DNA of 45,907 nt from a virus. Where the stretch lies: positions 1 to 45,907 of IMG/VR virus record IMGVR_UViG_3300046007_006036. One strand, written 5' to 3'. Position 1 is the stretch's first letter; every line of letters begins with the position of its first letter. The position numbers were made by a program, and so were the translations under genes. A model generated the notes under the pieces. It was not told where the DNA came from. It did not search any database and saw only the letters and a program-made list of their open reading frames with translations. This document shows, in pieces, positions 26,063 to 34,302 of this stretch.

Positions 26063-26333
26063 TACAAGTGTTGTAATGGATGTAATGGAATTAGATGAAG
26101 ATTTAAAGAAATCAATAATATCAATAATAGATGAAGAACAATTATTTTCAGATAGCATTGGTCAATTTAATTCCGATATTTTTATTGAATCAATAACACC
26201 CATAATTCTGGATCATTTGAAAACTTTTTTCAAAAAAGATTCGGAAAGATTGAAAATACCATTTCTAAAAAAAATAGTAAACTTAAATAATGTAGACTAT
26301 GGTTATATTATTATGGAATTAACAAAAATATAA
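26034..26333 (+). CDS. Small helical protein of unknown function
   Basis: This frame encodes about 99 residues rich in Ile, Asp and Lys, with DEDLKKSIISIIDEEQLFSD and ITPIILDHLKTFFKK helices. The start may be 26034 (METHKRP) or 26022 (MNLTMETH); both overlap the preceding gene and neither has a clear ribosome site. I recognise no domain. Confidence 0.5.
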   Translation: METHKRPNFDTSVVMDVMELDEDLKKSIISIIDEEQLFSDSIGQFNSDIFIESITPIILDHLKTFFKKDSERLKIPFLKKIVNLNNVDYGYIIMELTKI

Positions 26334-26348
26334 ATTAAAGGTTTTGAT

Positions 26349-26519
26349 ATGTCTAATAAGTTTTTTGAGTTTTTTGCAACTGGACTACTAACTCCAGTGA
26401 TATATTTAGTGTATTCTTTATTTGCAATACTGGGAACCTTTGTATTGGGTTTGCCAATTGCTTTTGGTATTTATTTTATTCAGCTCGCAATGAATTTATT
26501 GTTATCAAATGGAGGATGA
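26349..26519 (+). CDS. Small two-helix membrane protein
   Basis: This 56-residue frame encodes an N-terminal FFEFFATGLLTPVIYLVYSL hydrophobic stretch and a second LGTFVLGLPIAFGIYFIQLA stretch, with few charges and a short polar tail. It starts 15 bases after the upstream stop. Two closely spaced membrane segments in a phage protein of this size are holin-like, but small phage membrane proteins have many roles and no lysin is adjacent. The stop lies just before the FmdB-type gene, and its last codons supply that gene's GGAGG. Confidence 0.6.
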   Translation: MSNKFFEFFATGLLTPVIYLVYSLFAILGTFVLGLPIAFGIYFIQLAMNLLLSNGG

Positions 26520-26520
26520 T

Positions 26521-26706
26521 ATGCCAATATATGACTTTAAATGTGAGAAGTGTGGGATTGTACAAGAACATTATGTGAAAACATTTTCAAGCGTTCCTGA
26601 AAAATGTGGATGTGGAAAGAAAGGAAAATTTAAAAAAATGGAAACCTTTACTTCTACGAAACCCATTTTGAAAGGAAATGGTTTTTATGAAACCGATTAC
26701 AAATAA
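26521..26706 (+). CDS. FmdB-family zinc ribbon protein
   Basis: This 61-residue protein matches the FmdB putative regulatory family: MPIYDFKCEKCG at the N-terminus, a KCGCG second knuckle and a KGNGFYETDYK ending. These bind zinc and are thought to be regulatory; no target is established. The ATG at 26521 has GGAGG at 26511-26515; an upstream ATG at 26509 sits on top of that ribosome site and was rejected. Confidence 0.85.
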   Translation: MPIYDFKCEKCGIVQEHYVKTFSSVPEKCGCGKKGKFKKMETFTSTKPILKGNGFYETDYK

Positions 26707-26723
26707 TAATTAGTGAGGTCGTT

Positions 26724-27056
26724 ATGAATTATCCCAAACACAGACTGGGAAAAAATGTTGTGGTTAGATTGGCACCACAAGTTGGCGTTATGAATTGTGA
26801 GTATAGACATTTAGTTAGAGCATTTGGACAACCAACATTCTCAACAGAATCAGGTGATGATTTTGATGGTGTAGAAAAAGTTGCATGGCACATAGAGTTT
26901 GAAACGGGTCATGTTGCTAAAATATCAGATGTTCGCCCATTCGGACTTCACGAAATGGATTACCAAACTGTTACTGAATGGAAAGTTAATGCACACTCAC
27001 AAGAACCATATGAATGGATTAAAGAAAAAATAAGAAATGCAAATCCATTAGGGTAA
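26724..27056 (+). CDS. Conserved phage protein of unknown function
   Basis: This 110-residue protein contains YRHLVRAFGQPTFS near residues 27-40, DDFDGVEKVAWHIEFETGHV near 45-64 and ISDVRPFG near 67-74, followed by TEWKVN. I recognise this combination as a widespread phage family, but no function is known. GAGG lies upstream of the ATG. Confidence 0.65.
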   Translation: MNYPKHRLGKNVVVRLAPQVGVMNCEYRHLVRAFGQPTFSTESGDDFDGVEKVAWHIEFETGHVAKISDVRPFGLHEMDYQTVTEWKVNAHSQEPYEWIKEKIRNANPLG

Positions 27057-27062
27057 AATACA

Positions 27063-27094
27063 TTTGGTTCTTATCTATAAATTTGTTATATTAG
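27063..27094 (+). promoter_or_regulatory. FCB-type promoter TTTG-N20-TATATTAG
   Basis: TTTG at 27063-27066 and TATATTAG at 27087-27094 are 20 bases apart, one base off the TATATTTG consensus. A T4-late-like CTATAAAT also sits between them (27075-27082). It lies 33 bases before the ATG of the T9SS-sorted protein and is the only promoter seen before that small operon. Confidence 0.6.
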
Positions 27095-27127
27095 TAAACT
27101 TAATAATTTTCAAAAGGAGTTTAGACA

Positions 27128-27550
27128 ATGAATTATATCATTGCCTTATTTCTCGCAGTTGGCGTATTAACTGCGAGTGATACCAAACCACATCTACTTA
27201 AATCTATTGTTAGTGGTGGTAATGGTAATGCAACACTTGGTCAAGTGATTGCAGGTTACAAGAATAAGTTTCATGTGGGTATTCGTATTCCAAAAAGGGT
27301 TGCGTTATCCGTAGAGGAAACTAATAATGTTGGATTATTGGCATACCCAAATCCAACGAGAGACGGTGTAGTTTCATTCGGTATTGATGGTATTGAGTCA
27401 ATACAAGTAACAGATGTATATGGTAGAGTAGTAACCGAAATAATGAACGGTGCTTCAAATACAATTACATTGCCAAATCGTGGTGTATTCTATATCAGAA
27501 TTACAACATGGGATAGACAAGGATATTCAACAAAAGTTATTTTTAATTAA
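27128..27550 (+). CDS. Secreted protein with T9SS C-terminal sorting domain
   Basis: This 140-residue protein has a signal peptide at residues 1-17 (MNYIIALFLAVGVLTAS) and a C-terminal domain from about residue 70 that matches the type IX secretion (Por) sorting signal: LAYPNPTRDG (71-80), IQVTDVYGRVV (92-102), GVFYIRI (119-125) and the terminal KVIFN. The middle 45 residues are basic and contain no known domain, so most of the mature protein is the sorting domain itself. In the FCB group such domains target proteins through the outer membrane and are removed and swapped for a surface anchor. AAAGGAG precedes the ATG. It is followed by a second exported protein. Its role is unknown; surface display by an infected cell is the simplest reading. 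Confidence 0.85.
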   Translation: MNYIIALFLAVGVLTASDTKPHLLKSIVSGGNGNATLGQVIAGYKNKFHVGIRIPKRVALSVEETNNVGLLAYPNPTRDGVVSFGIDGIESIQVTDVYGRVVTEIMNGASNTITLPNRGVFYIRITTWDRQGYSTKVIFN

Positions 27551-27564
27551 AAAATGAGGAAAAA

Positions 27565-28740
27565 ATGAGACAAGTTATTTTGGCAATCTTTACTTTGATT
27601 GCAGTAAATGCATTTGCAGGAACAAACATTCAGTATCAAGCACACGCACCTGCCGGAACAGATATTAACTCTAAGTTTTCAGTTTACATTGCAGACAGTT
27701 CTTTCGATGAAGTATCACGATTGAATACTGCCGCTCTTTGGTATCGTGAGAATGTTGATATTGAAATCAACAACGGTATCATCAATTATCTTATTGAGAA
27801 TGTTGCAGACAATATCTTGATTGATAACTACGGTAAGAAACTTTTTGTTTATGCTTATGTGAACGGTGTATCACTTGGAAGATTACAAATCAGAACAGTT
27901 CCTTATGCACTTCTTTCAACTTATGCACTTGAAGCTGCTGAGGCAAAGACTGCTCAAACTGCAAATAAGGCAAAGTTTGCTGATAGTTCTAAATCATCTG
28001 CACATTCCGTAACTGCTAATAGTTCACTCACATCAAAATATGCAGATTCAACCAATGTCAGTAATCATTCAAATACATCTAGATTTGCAGATACTACCCG
28101 TGCCGCTGGTAAAGCAACTCTTTCAGACTTGGCAACTTATTCATCAACCGCTGCTCACTCTGCTAAATCAGATACATCATTCTATTCCTTAAATGGAATC
28201 CATGCTAAATTTGCAGATACATCAGTATTTGCTTTTGATGCAGACCATGCTAACTTTGCATCCACTTCTGCTTTTGCTACGAACTCTGCTCGTTCAGTTC
28301 TTGCAGATACTGCAAAAACATTAGTTGATAACTCAATCGAACATCGTCATTTCACAACGGAATCTGTAAGACTTTCTTCACTCGAAGGTAGTTCAACTGC
28401 ACCGGTTGGTTCATATGCCGTTCGTGGTGTTGGTGGTATATCATGGGAAGTGAACCCACAACATAGAACTAGTAGTGTCACAGTTCATACAGTCGCACCA
28501 ACAACTATCGCTGGTAATTCAAGATGGATCGTCAGTCGTGTTGCGGTGGACTACAACATTGTTTCCCCTTCAGGTCCAAGTGTTGGTCAACTCGTCACCA
28601 TTTTCAATGGATCAACTGCAAATACTGTTACAATTAGAAATGTAGTTTGGGGAATTGATACTGCACTTGATTATACAATTTTCCCCAATCAATCAAGAAC
28701 TCTTTGGTTCAACGGAACCAATTGGGTTGTAGTAGAATAA
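27565..28740 (+). CDS. Secreted fibre-like protein with FAD repeats
   Basis: This 391-residue protein has a signal peptide (MRQVILAIFTLIAVNAFA, residues 1-18), a globular N-domain to about residue 120 ending VPYALLSTYALEA, then six imperfect repeats around [KRN][FY]AD[ST] (residues about 130-255) that should form an elongated trimeric stalk. It ends in a compact domain finishing LWFNGTNWVVVE, a style seen at phage fibre tips. The PYAL followed by AKFAD style is common in exported proteins of Bacteroidota and Ignavibacteria. A signal peptide on a fibre is unusual, because virion fibres assemble in the cytoplasm. It has no T9SS domain. GAGG precedes the ATG. Confidence 0.72.
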   Translation: MRQVILAIFTLIAVNAFAGTNIQYQAHAPAGTDINSKFSVYIADSSFDEVSRLNTAALWYRENVDIEINNGIINYLIENVADNILIDNYGKKLFVYAYVNGVSLGRLQIRTVPYALLSTYALEAAEAKTAQTANKAKFADSSKSSAHSVTANSSLTSKYADSTNVSNHSNTSRFADTTRAAGKATLSDLATYSSTAAHSAKSDTSFYSLNGIHAKFADTSVFAFDADHANFASTSAFATNSARSVLADTAKTLVDNSIEHRHFTTESVRLSSLEGSSTAPVGSYAVRGVGGISWEVNPQHRTSSVTVHTVAPTTIAGNSRWIVSRVAVDYNIVSPSGPSVGQLVTIFNGSTANTVTIRNVVWGIDTALDYTIFPNQSRTLWFNGTNWVVVE

Positions 28741-28757
28741 TTCAAGGAGATAATAAA

Positions 28758-29048
28758 ATGTATGAACCTTTTTTAGGCATGATAATACAGTTTCCATATA
28801 ATTTCGCACCAAAAGATTGGACATTTTGTCATGGACAACTTTTACAAATTCAACACAATGAAGCATTGTTTTCTTTACTTGGAACAATGTATGGTGGTGA
28901 TGGTATTCATAATTTTGGATTACCAGATTTGAGACCAAAGGATGAACATGGTAATCCATTGCATATTGAATTTGGAGACATCTATCAAGGGAAACCTTAT
29001 ATGGAATACTCTATTTGTCTCAATGGTGTTTACCCATCAAGAAACTAA
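28758..29048 (+). CDS. Tail collar (MdpB-like) domain protein
   Basis: This 96-residue protein matches the phage tail collar / microcystin-dependent-protein domain: GMIIQFPYNFAPKDWTFCHG at residues 6-25, QIQHNEALFSLLGTMYGGDG and FGLPDLRP after it. This domain is found at the tips of tail fibres and in contractile injection systems. It is a single short domain, less than the usual 160-180 residues, and may be a fibre-tip subunit or accessory for the preceding fibre-like protein. AAGGAG lies upstream; the longer frame to 28704 overlaps the previous gene and was rejected. Confidence 0.8.
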   Translation: MYEPFLGMIIQFPYNFAPKDWTFCHGQLLQIQHNEALFSLLGTMYGGDGIHNFGLPDLRPKDEHGNPLHIEFGDIYQGKPYMEYSICLNGVYPSRN

Positions 29049-29081
29049 TCTCAATAACCATGTGTTAATGAAGTTACGAAG

Positions 29082-29102
29082 TCGCCAGATTATGTCTGGC
29101 GA
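29082..29102 (+). terminator. Intrinsic terminator after tail-collar gene
   Basis: An 8-bp stem, TCGCCAGA at 29082-29089 and TCTGGCGA at 29095-29102, encloses a five-base loop and is followed by a T-rich TTTCTGTTTATTTC. It ends the operon that starts with the T9SS gene and is soon followed by a promoter-like motif. Confidence 0.8.
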
Positions 29103-29127
29103 TTTCTGTTTATTTCAATTTTGGTTG

Positions 29128-29135
29128 ATATTTAT
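29128..29135 (+). promoter_or_regulatory. ATATTTAT motif, putative phage promoter (copy 4)
   Basis: This copy (ATATTTATATGTGG) lies 26 bases after the terminator and 33 bases before the next ATG, where a promoter for the lysin/virion gene operon would be expected. Confidence 0.55.
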
Positions 29136-29168
29136 ATGTGGTATTTTTATATTCATTAAGAGAATGGT

Positions 29169-29573
29169 ATGAAAGATTTGGTAAATGAAGGTAGAAATCT
29201 TCAAGACAACTTTAAAAATAAGTTGGTAAAAGAGGATCCAATGATGAGTCCAGTAATAACTGCACCATCTAAATTGGATGCACACTATAAGATAAATCAT
29301 CCAGTATTAACTTTATTAAGTATTCAGCAATCCGGTGGTGAAACGAAATCAATGAGTTCATCGCAATCAATTATGATAATGACATTCGGTTTTAAGTCTT
29401 TTGACACAAACAGAATGAATATAGAATCCTTGATGAAGGATGCTAGTAAAATTGCCAGAATGATATGTGATTTATTGGATAACTACAACACGGATCATTA
29501 TCCTGGTAGACCATCACAAAAAGATAATACTATAACTATACCCATAAAAGTAACTACTTGGACTGGAGATTGA
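29169..29573 (+). CDS. Phage protein of unknown function
   Basis: This 134-residue protein begins MKDLVNEGRNLQDNFKNKL. It has a middle beta-rich stretch (SIMIMTFGFKSF), a helical MKDASKIARMICDLLDNY and ends in strands. I recognise no family. An N-terminal MKDLVNEG could be a short capsid-targeting peptide as discussed in the findings. It is coupled to the GH19 lysin (one base between stop and start). Confidence 0.5.
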   Translation: MKDLVNEGRNLQDNFKNKLVKEDPMMSPVITAPSKLDAHYKINHPVLTLLSIQQSGGETKSMSSSQSIMIMTFGFKSFDTNRMNIESLMKDASKIARMICDLLDNYNTDHYPGRPSQKDNTITIPIKVTTWTGD

Positions 29574-29574
29574 T

Positions 29575-30180
29575 ATGGACATTACTAAATTAAATGGTAA
29601 ACTACCAGAAGGAGTTTATAGGGAAATACCTTCTGTCATAGAAACATTTAAGATTGATACACCAGTAAGATTATCACACTTCCTGGGTCAATGCGCACAT
29701 GAAAGCGGTGATTTTAAGTTCGTTACTGAAAACTTAAATTATTCAACAAAAGGTCTATTGGCAACATTTCCAAAGTATTTCAAGCAGCCAGGACTTGCCG
29801 AGGCATACGCCAGACATCCTGAAAGGATTGCATCAAGAGTTTATGCAGACAGAATGGGAAATGGTGCAGAAGGAACATCGGATGGTTGGAAATTTAGAGG
29901 CAGAGGTTACATACAATTGACTGGTAAAAGTAACTACACTGCATTTGATAAGTTTGTCAATGAAGATATTATTCGTGAACCAGATTTGGTAGCTAAAAAA
30001 TATCCATTGTTATCTGCAGCATGGTTCTTTCATAAGAACAAATTGAATACAATATCAGATAAAGGATTAACTGAAACTGTTATACTTGAATTAACAAAAA
30101 GGATAAATGGTGGAACAAATGGTTTACAAGACCGTATTAAATATACAACAAAATTTGGTAAGATACTCGGAGTGATTTGA
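29575..30180 (+). CDS. Endolysin, GH19 chitinase/lysozyme-like
   Basis: This 201-residue glycoside hydrolase family 19 enzyme cuts the glycan strand of peptidoglycan. LSHFLGQCAHESGDFKFVTE places the catalytic acid at Glu43 and the second carboxylate near Glu52; NYSTKGLLATFPKYF and GRGYIQLTGKSNY follow in the expected order. It has no signal peptide, so it needs a holin or pinholin to reach the wall. Holin-like genes lie on the opposite strand at 39204 and upstream at 26349. The stop overlaps the next TTG and the next ATG is two codons on. Confidence 0.9.
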   Translation: MDITKLNGKLPEGVYREIPSVIETFKIDTPVRLSHFLGQCAHESGDFKFVTENLNYSTKGLLATFPKYFKQPGLAEAYARHPERIASRVYADRMGNGAEGTSDGWKFRGRGYIQLTGKSNYTAFDKFVNEDIIREPDLVAKKYPLLSAAWFFHKNKLNTISDKGLTETVILELTKRINGGTNGLQDRIKYTTKFGKILGVI

Positions 30181-30182
30181 AA

Positions 30183-32027
30183 ATGATAAACGATAAAAAC
30201 ATATTTGAAAGATCAAATAAGATTATTAGATCCGTAAACAAGATATTGATGGAAAATAAATCTATAAACGAGGAACCTGCTAAAATGAATGCAAATGAAA
30301 AGTTTATAGAACAATCTTGGAAGTCATTGACCAACAAAACAAAAGTATTTGAGACTATACCACTAATATATGCGGTATCAGAAAAGGATGATTTATCCGC
30401 TGAAGAAATTATTGCAATACTAAACAAAAAATATGACTGGGATGATTCGGGAAAAGAATGGTTACTAACTATTCTTAAAAAAATAAAGAAAGATTCTAAA
30501 GCATTTGACACTTTCAAAAAAGTTGTTATAGCTGGAACAGTTGATCCAAATGCACCAACATTGAAGGATTTGTACAATGGACAGCCGGCAAGTGGATTTA
30601 TACATAAAAATATAACTAAATTTTATGCAAAACTAAAATCGGTTTCAAAATACAATCCAAAGAGTAAGACTTTTACCGCAGATGTTGTTCTGTTTTGGGG
30701 ACCTGATAGTGTAGAATCTGCATTTCAAGGGGATTTATTAAAAGATATGAAGCCGGATGCAGACTCTTTAATAAAATTGAAAGGTGGAAAAACCGTAATG
30801 GCCTGTGTGAGTTTGAAAGCACTTGAAGGTCGTGTTGGTAAAGTAACAACATTGTTTATTGATAAATTCGGCGGAGATGCAACAGTTGAAGAAGGTGTTT
30901 TGGATTTGTTCAAAAATACTGTTACAAAAGTAAAAGATGCCGGTTCTGCTGGAATGAAGAAACTCAAAGATTATTTCACAGATTTTACAGAATGGGTAAA
31001 AAATACTACCGATGAACTAACAGATATATTCTCACCTTCAAATAAAAGTGTAGCTGACGCACAAGTTGAAGCAAAAGAAATAGAAACAGAAGCTGAAGAT
31101 GTTTTGAGTGAATTTGATGTTGAAATAACTGAGCATTTAAATAGGTCTGGAAAACCAATAACAGAGGCAAATGAAGATGAACCAATACAAATAAGCCATT
31201 GTTTTAGGGAAAAATTGCTTAGTTGGTATTCAAAATTTGAAAATGATACTAAAAAATATAATAAAGCGTTTGAAGAATTTGAAAAGAACATATCAGAATA
31301 CTCAACAAAGAACTTTTTTAGAATGCAATTTAAGTCATTACCAAAAGAAAAGTCTGATTTTAAGAAAGAACTTACACGAATAAAATCAATAATTGATTCG
31401 GTAAAAAGAGCAAAGGCAGTTGAGAATACCGATAAAAAACAGAAATGTATGCTTCTGGTTGATGCTGGAAATCCAGTTACGTTTACTCGTAAAGAAATAA
31501 AAACTATATTGATGTCAAACGCAAACTATATTGCAATTGATATGTTAAATAAAATGATTGAGGAATATCTCAAAAAGACTGATAAGAAAAGTACAAAACA
31601 GGCGATTCAAAATTTAATAAAGTTTGCAACTGAAATAAATGCTGAAGCAATTTTTGGTGGTGCATTAGAAGTTCCTTTGATAAAATATAATGGAAAGGTT
31701 ATTATTAAATATGGTTCGCGTTCTAACTATGAGGCAACTCACACAACAAAAATGGTAGAGTATTTTAATTCAGCAAAAACAATCCCGATTATAGGATTAA
31801 AGATATATCCTGTTCAAAATAAATCCGGAGAAGTATCTACATACTATATGATACTAATGTATAGTTTATCTGATTACAAAGGTTCTGCTAGTAGTAAACC
31901 AAAAGACTCTGATTTTTCTTACAATTTCATAATGATAAATTGTAATAGTGGTTCAGATTTCAGATTCTCCGTAGAAAGTAGTAAGACAGTAGATGGTGCA
32001 TCTGTTACAAAAGCATTTATGGGATAA
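30183..32027 (+). CDS. Large phage protein of unknown function, probably virion-associated
   Basis: This 614-residue protein starts at ATG 30183; a TTG at 30177 overlaps the previous stop. It begins with a charged helical leader (FERSNKIIRSVNKILMEN). Residues 60-150 form a compact domain. Around 225-330 it is coiled-coil-like and acidic, and the final 150 residues are strand-rich (KVIIKYGSRSNYEATHTTKM and later SYNFIMINCNSGSDF). I recognise no family. Size and location beside a lysin and a tail-collar gene suggest a structural or injected protein. Confidence 0.5.
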   Translation: MINDKNIFERSNKIIRSVNKILMENKSINEEPAKMNANEKFIEQSWKSLTNKTKVFETIPLIYAVSEKDDLSAEEIIAILNKKYDWDDSGKEWLLTILKKIKKDSKAFDTFKKVVIAGTVDPNAPTLKDLYNGQPASGFIHKNITKFYAKLKSVSKYNPKSKTFTADVVLFWGPDSVESAFQGDLLKDMKPDADSLIKLKGGKTVMACVSLKALEGRVGKVTTLFIDKFGGDATVEEGVLDLFKNTVTKVKDAGSAGMKKLKDYFTDFTEWVKNTTDELTDIFSPSNKSVADAQVEAKEIETEAEDVLSEFDVEITEHLNRSGKPITEANEDEPIQISHCFREKLLSWYSKFENDTKKYNKAFEEFEKNISEYSTKNFFRMQFKSLPKEKSDFKKELTRIKSIIDSVKRAKAVENTDKKQKCMLLVDAGNPVTFTRKEIKTILMSNANYIAIDMLNKMIEEYLKKTDKKSTKQAIQNLIKFATEINAEAIFGGALEVPLIKYNGKVIIKYGSRSNYEATHTTKMVEYFNSAKTIPIIGLKIYPVQNKSGEVSTYYMILMYSLSDYKGSASSKPKDSDFSYNFIMINCNSGSDFRFSVESSKTVDGASVTKAFMG

Positions 32028-32032
32028 TACAA

Positions 32033-32314
32033 ATGTTAGAACAGTTTTTTGCTAGTTTAGAAATAGACGATGTATCTGATTTGAATTACACGGAATATAC
32101 TCCATATAATTCACAAGAACAAAAAGAAGATGTTTTGGAAAAGATAGATTGGGTATTACTTAAACTACATAAAATTAAAGATAGACGTAAATATGATTAT
32201 GATGTTGTAATGGGTATTAAAAATAGAATAAGATTTAATGATTGTTCATTGACTACAAGGGGTGTTGAATTTTTGAATATAATCACAACAGATTTAAAAC
32301 AAGACATCTTCTAA
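32033..32314 (+). CDS. Small protein of unknown function
   Basis: This 93-residue protein is acidic and helical (EQKEDVLEKIDWVLLKLHKIKD in pieces) and starts five bases after the preceding stop. It is the last gene of the rightward operon and ends directly before a strong terminator. No family recognised. Confidence 0.55.
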   Translation: MLEQFFASLEIDDVSDLNYTEYTPYNSQEQKEDVLEKIDWVLLKLHKIKDRRKYDYDVVMGIKNRIRFNDCSLTTRGVEFLNIITTDLKQDIF

Positions 32315-32320
32315 TAAAAA

Positions 32321-32340
32321 ACCCCTCGAAATCGAGGGGT
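32321..32340. terminator. Bidirectional intrinsic terminator
   Basis: ACCCCTCG at 32321-32328, a four-base loop and CGAGGGGT at 32333-32340 form a strong stem with A-runs on the left and T-runs on the right, so it can act on both strands. It lies exactly where the rightward (to 32314) and leftward (to 32347) operons meet. Confidence 0.92.
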
Positions 32341-32346
32341 TTATTT

Positions 32347-33513
32347 TTATGAGCTCCACGCCTTACTTCCAATTAGATTTACTATTTCCTCAAATACTTT
32401 TCCAGATTCTTTCATTTCATCAACTTTAATCTGAAATTTATTCAAGTTGTGTTCTATCGCCTGGTCAAATGTTGATAGATAATTGTCACCCTTTCTTTTA
32501 CGTATTGTCCCAACCCATAGTATTGCCTGCATTTCAAGTGGTTCCATATTGAACTGTTGTGCAAGTTGTTGGGTTTGTTTTGCAAGATATACATAACTCT
32601 TATTTTGTGCAAGTATCTTTCTTTTTTCCTTTGTACCTAATTCTGGATAGAAAAATGTTGCCATCCAAATATCCATTGTAACTGGAAACCAACCATGTTC
32701 AGTTTGATAATTTGGATCAATTAGATTTAAACAGAATGATAATATCTTTTCAGAAGAAATAACTTTTGTATCTAATAATGATCCTGTATCAGGTCTTATA
32801 TGTTTACCAATTTCTTGTGCAACATCTTTTGAATTGAATTTATATCCCTTTTCTTTGTACAGTTTAAGGGTTCTCAATATATTAGGTAAAACTGTTGGAA
32901 CACTTTTGTTACCTTTGATGAATCCTTTTACAGTTGCCAAGTTCTTAAATTCATTTCTTTGTTTTATTCTTTGATAGACTTCTGTGCTTGGTAATTCTAT
33001 CATAGCAAGAAGTTCACGTTCTGTTTCTGGATTAGATAAATCTTTTTTAATACCAGTATAAACTTGTGATGCCAATTTAAAGTTATCTGCTAGTCTAGCG
33101 AATGATGCAAATATACCGAGAAGAATTAAAAACAAACAACCATCGGATTCATTCATGGCTTCCATAATTTTTTTGTTCATGTCTTCATACCACTTCTTAG
33201 CAGACATACCTAAATCAACTATTTCTTCAACACTATCGAAAACAGATTTATCAATTTTTATTACATATCCGCCTTCTTCTAATTCTGCGGTAGTCATTTT
33301 TAGATATTCTGGTTTTTCTTTTTCATCAAGTTCCATTTCAATGAAAGGTTTTATATCGGCTCCCACTTCTTTTGCAAAGTTATTTAATTTTGCAAATTCT
33401 TTAGCATCCAATTCAAAACCAACTTCTCCACCTTCGTTTACCATCCAATATCTTTTACGGCGTTCTCTTGCCCATTTAGTGTCTTCGGACAATAAATCTC
33501 TTAATTTTATCAT
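32347..33513 (-). CDS. Probable virion/internal protein
   Basis: This 388-residue protein begins MIKLRDLLSEDTKWARERRK. Around residues 290-355 it has GWFPVTMDIWMATFFYP then FNMEPLEMQAILWVGTIRKR; this VTxDxW...QAxxW...R pattern resembles a family found in phage proteins that I believe is DUF7178, though I could not check. A hydrophobic CLFLILLGIFASFARL stretch near 126-141 may be a buried helix or a membrane segment. Its start overlaps the upstream stop (ATGA). The N-terminal peptide resembles a T4-type capsid-targeting sequence. Confidence 0.55.
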   Translation of the reverse strand: MIKLRDLLSEDTKWARERRKRYWMVNEGGEVGFELDAKEFAKLNNFAKEVGADIKPFIEMELDEKEKPEYLKMTTAELEEGGYVIKIDKSVFDSVEEIVDLGMSAKKWYEDMNKKIMEAMNESDGCLFLILLGIFASFARLADNFKLASQVYTGIKKDLSNPETERELLAMIELPSTEVYQRIKQRNEFKNLATVKGFIKGNKSVPTVLPNILRTLKLYKEKGYKFNSKDVAQEIGKHIRPDTGSLLDTKVISSEKILSFCLNLIDPNYQTEHGWFPVTMDIWMATFFYPELGTKEKRKILAQNKSYVYLAKQTQQLAQQFNMEPLEMQAILWVGTIRKRKGDNYLSTFDQAIEHNLNKFQIKVDEMKESGKVFEEIVNLIGSKAWSS

Positions 33514-34289
33514 TCTTTTATCTCCATGTAAGGTATTCCTAAATCCAAATGAAACTGTTTGTCTGATGCTTCATATGATTCTTGTGTTTCATCTGTTGTG
33601 TTTGTTGTGTATTGCCAATTCCAAAATAAACTGTCTGGAGTATCAAATCCGTAAAAATTCAATACATCTTTTTGGGTCTTTGTTACATCCGCACCATTCC
33701 AATTTTGACCTATACAAATGAAACCGGCTTGTTTTCCTTGTAGTATATTATCTTCTCCTAACGTACTATGGCGATTTTCTAACCATGTTAATCTCTCTAT
33801 TAACTTCTGATATTCTGAATTGGTTTGTCCCCATCGGATAGATGAAAAGAAAAGTATAATATCCGAACTCAATAATTCTTTACTCACACGCCATAATTCA
33901 TCTTCTCTATCATTTACTGATGCCCAGCATCTATGATGGCCAGATGGATTTTTCTTTTTATCTTTTAATACCGCATCCATTACACCACAAGTGTTTCCTG
34001 TTTTGTGTGAAACATTGCCCTCACATGGATATATTTTCAATTGAGGAACATCAATCCATTCCGATTTGTTTTTTATACTCTCCTTAATAAAGAGTGCGAG
34101 TTCTGTTGATTTCGGTAATTCTAAATCAACGCCACCTTTATTATATTCAGTATTAAATGGGTATCGTGTGGATGTGGTAATGAATAAAACTTTTTTTGAT
34201 GGTTGTAGTGCTAGATATGAAACAGTATCACTAACTACTGCTGATAGATCCCTTCTCTTAATCAATGATGCTAAAGATGGTATTGCCAT
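33510..34289 (-). CDS. Flavodoxin-fold NAD(P)H-dependent oxidoreductase-like protein
   Basis: This 259-residue protein has KVLFITTSTRYPFNTEYN as a flavin-phosphate loop, DIILFFSSIRWGQTNSEYQ near 142-160 as the second conserved strand-loop, and GKQAGFICIGQNWNGADV near 187-204. This order is typical of NADPH-dependent FMN reductases and other flavodoxin-like proteins. It would transfer electrons from NAD(P)H to a quinone, nitro compound or other acceptor. Its target in infection is unknown. It sits between virion-like genes and ends with ATGA coupling to the next. Confidence 0.72.
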   Translation of the reverse strand: MAIPSLASLIKRRDLSAVVSDTVSYLALQPSKKVLFITTSTRYPFNTEYNKGGVDLELPKSTELALFIKESIKNKSEWIDVPQLKIYPCEGNVSHKTGNTCGVMDAVLKDKKKNPSGHHRCWASVNDREDELWRVSKELLSSDIILFFSSIRWGQTNSEYQKLIERLTWLENRHSTLGEDNILQGKQAGFICIGQNWNGADVTKTQKDVLNFYGFDTPDSLFWNWQYTTNTTDETQESYEASDKQFHLDLGIPYMEIKE

Positions 34290-34302
34290 TATTGCGTTCC
34301 GT

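Noticed and set aside
33155-33721. A 188-codon plus-strand frame
   Set aside because: It is antisense to two leftward genes and shows the Ser/Ile/Phe-rich composition of a reverse reading.
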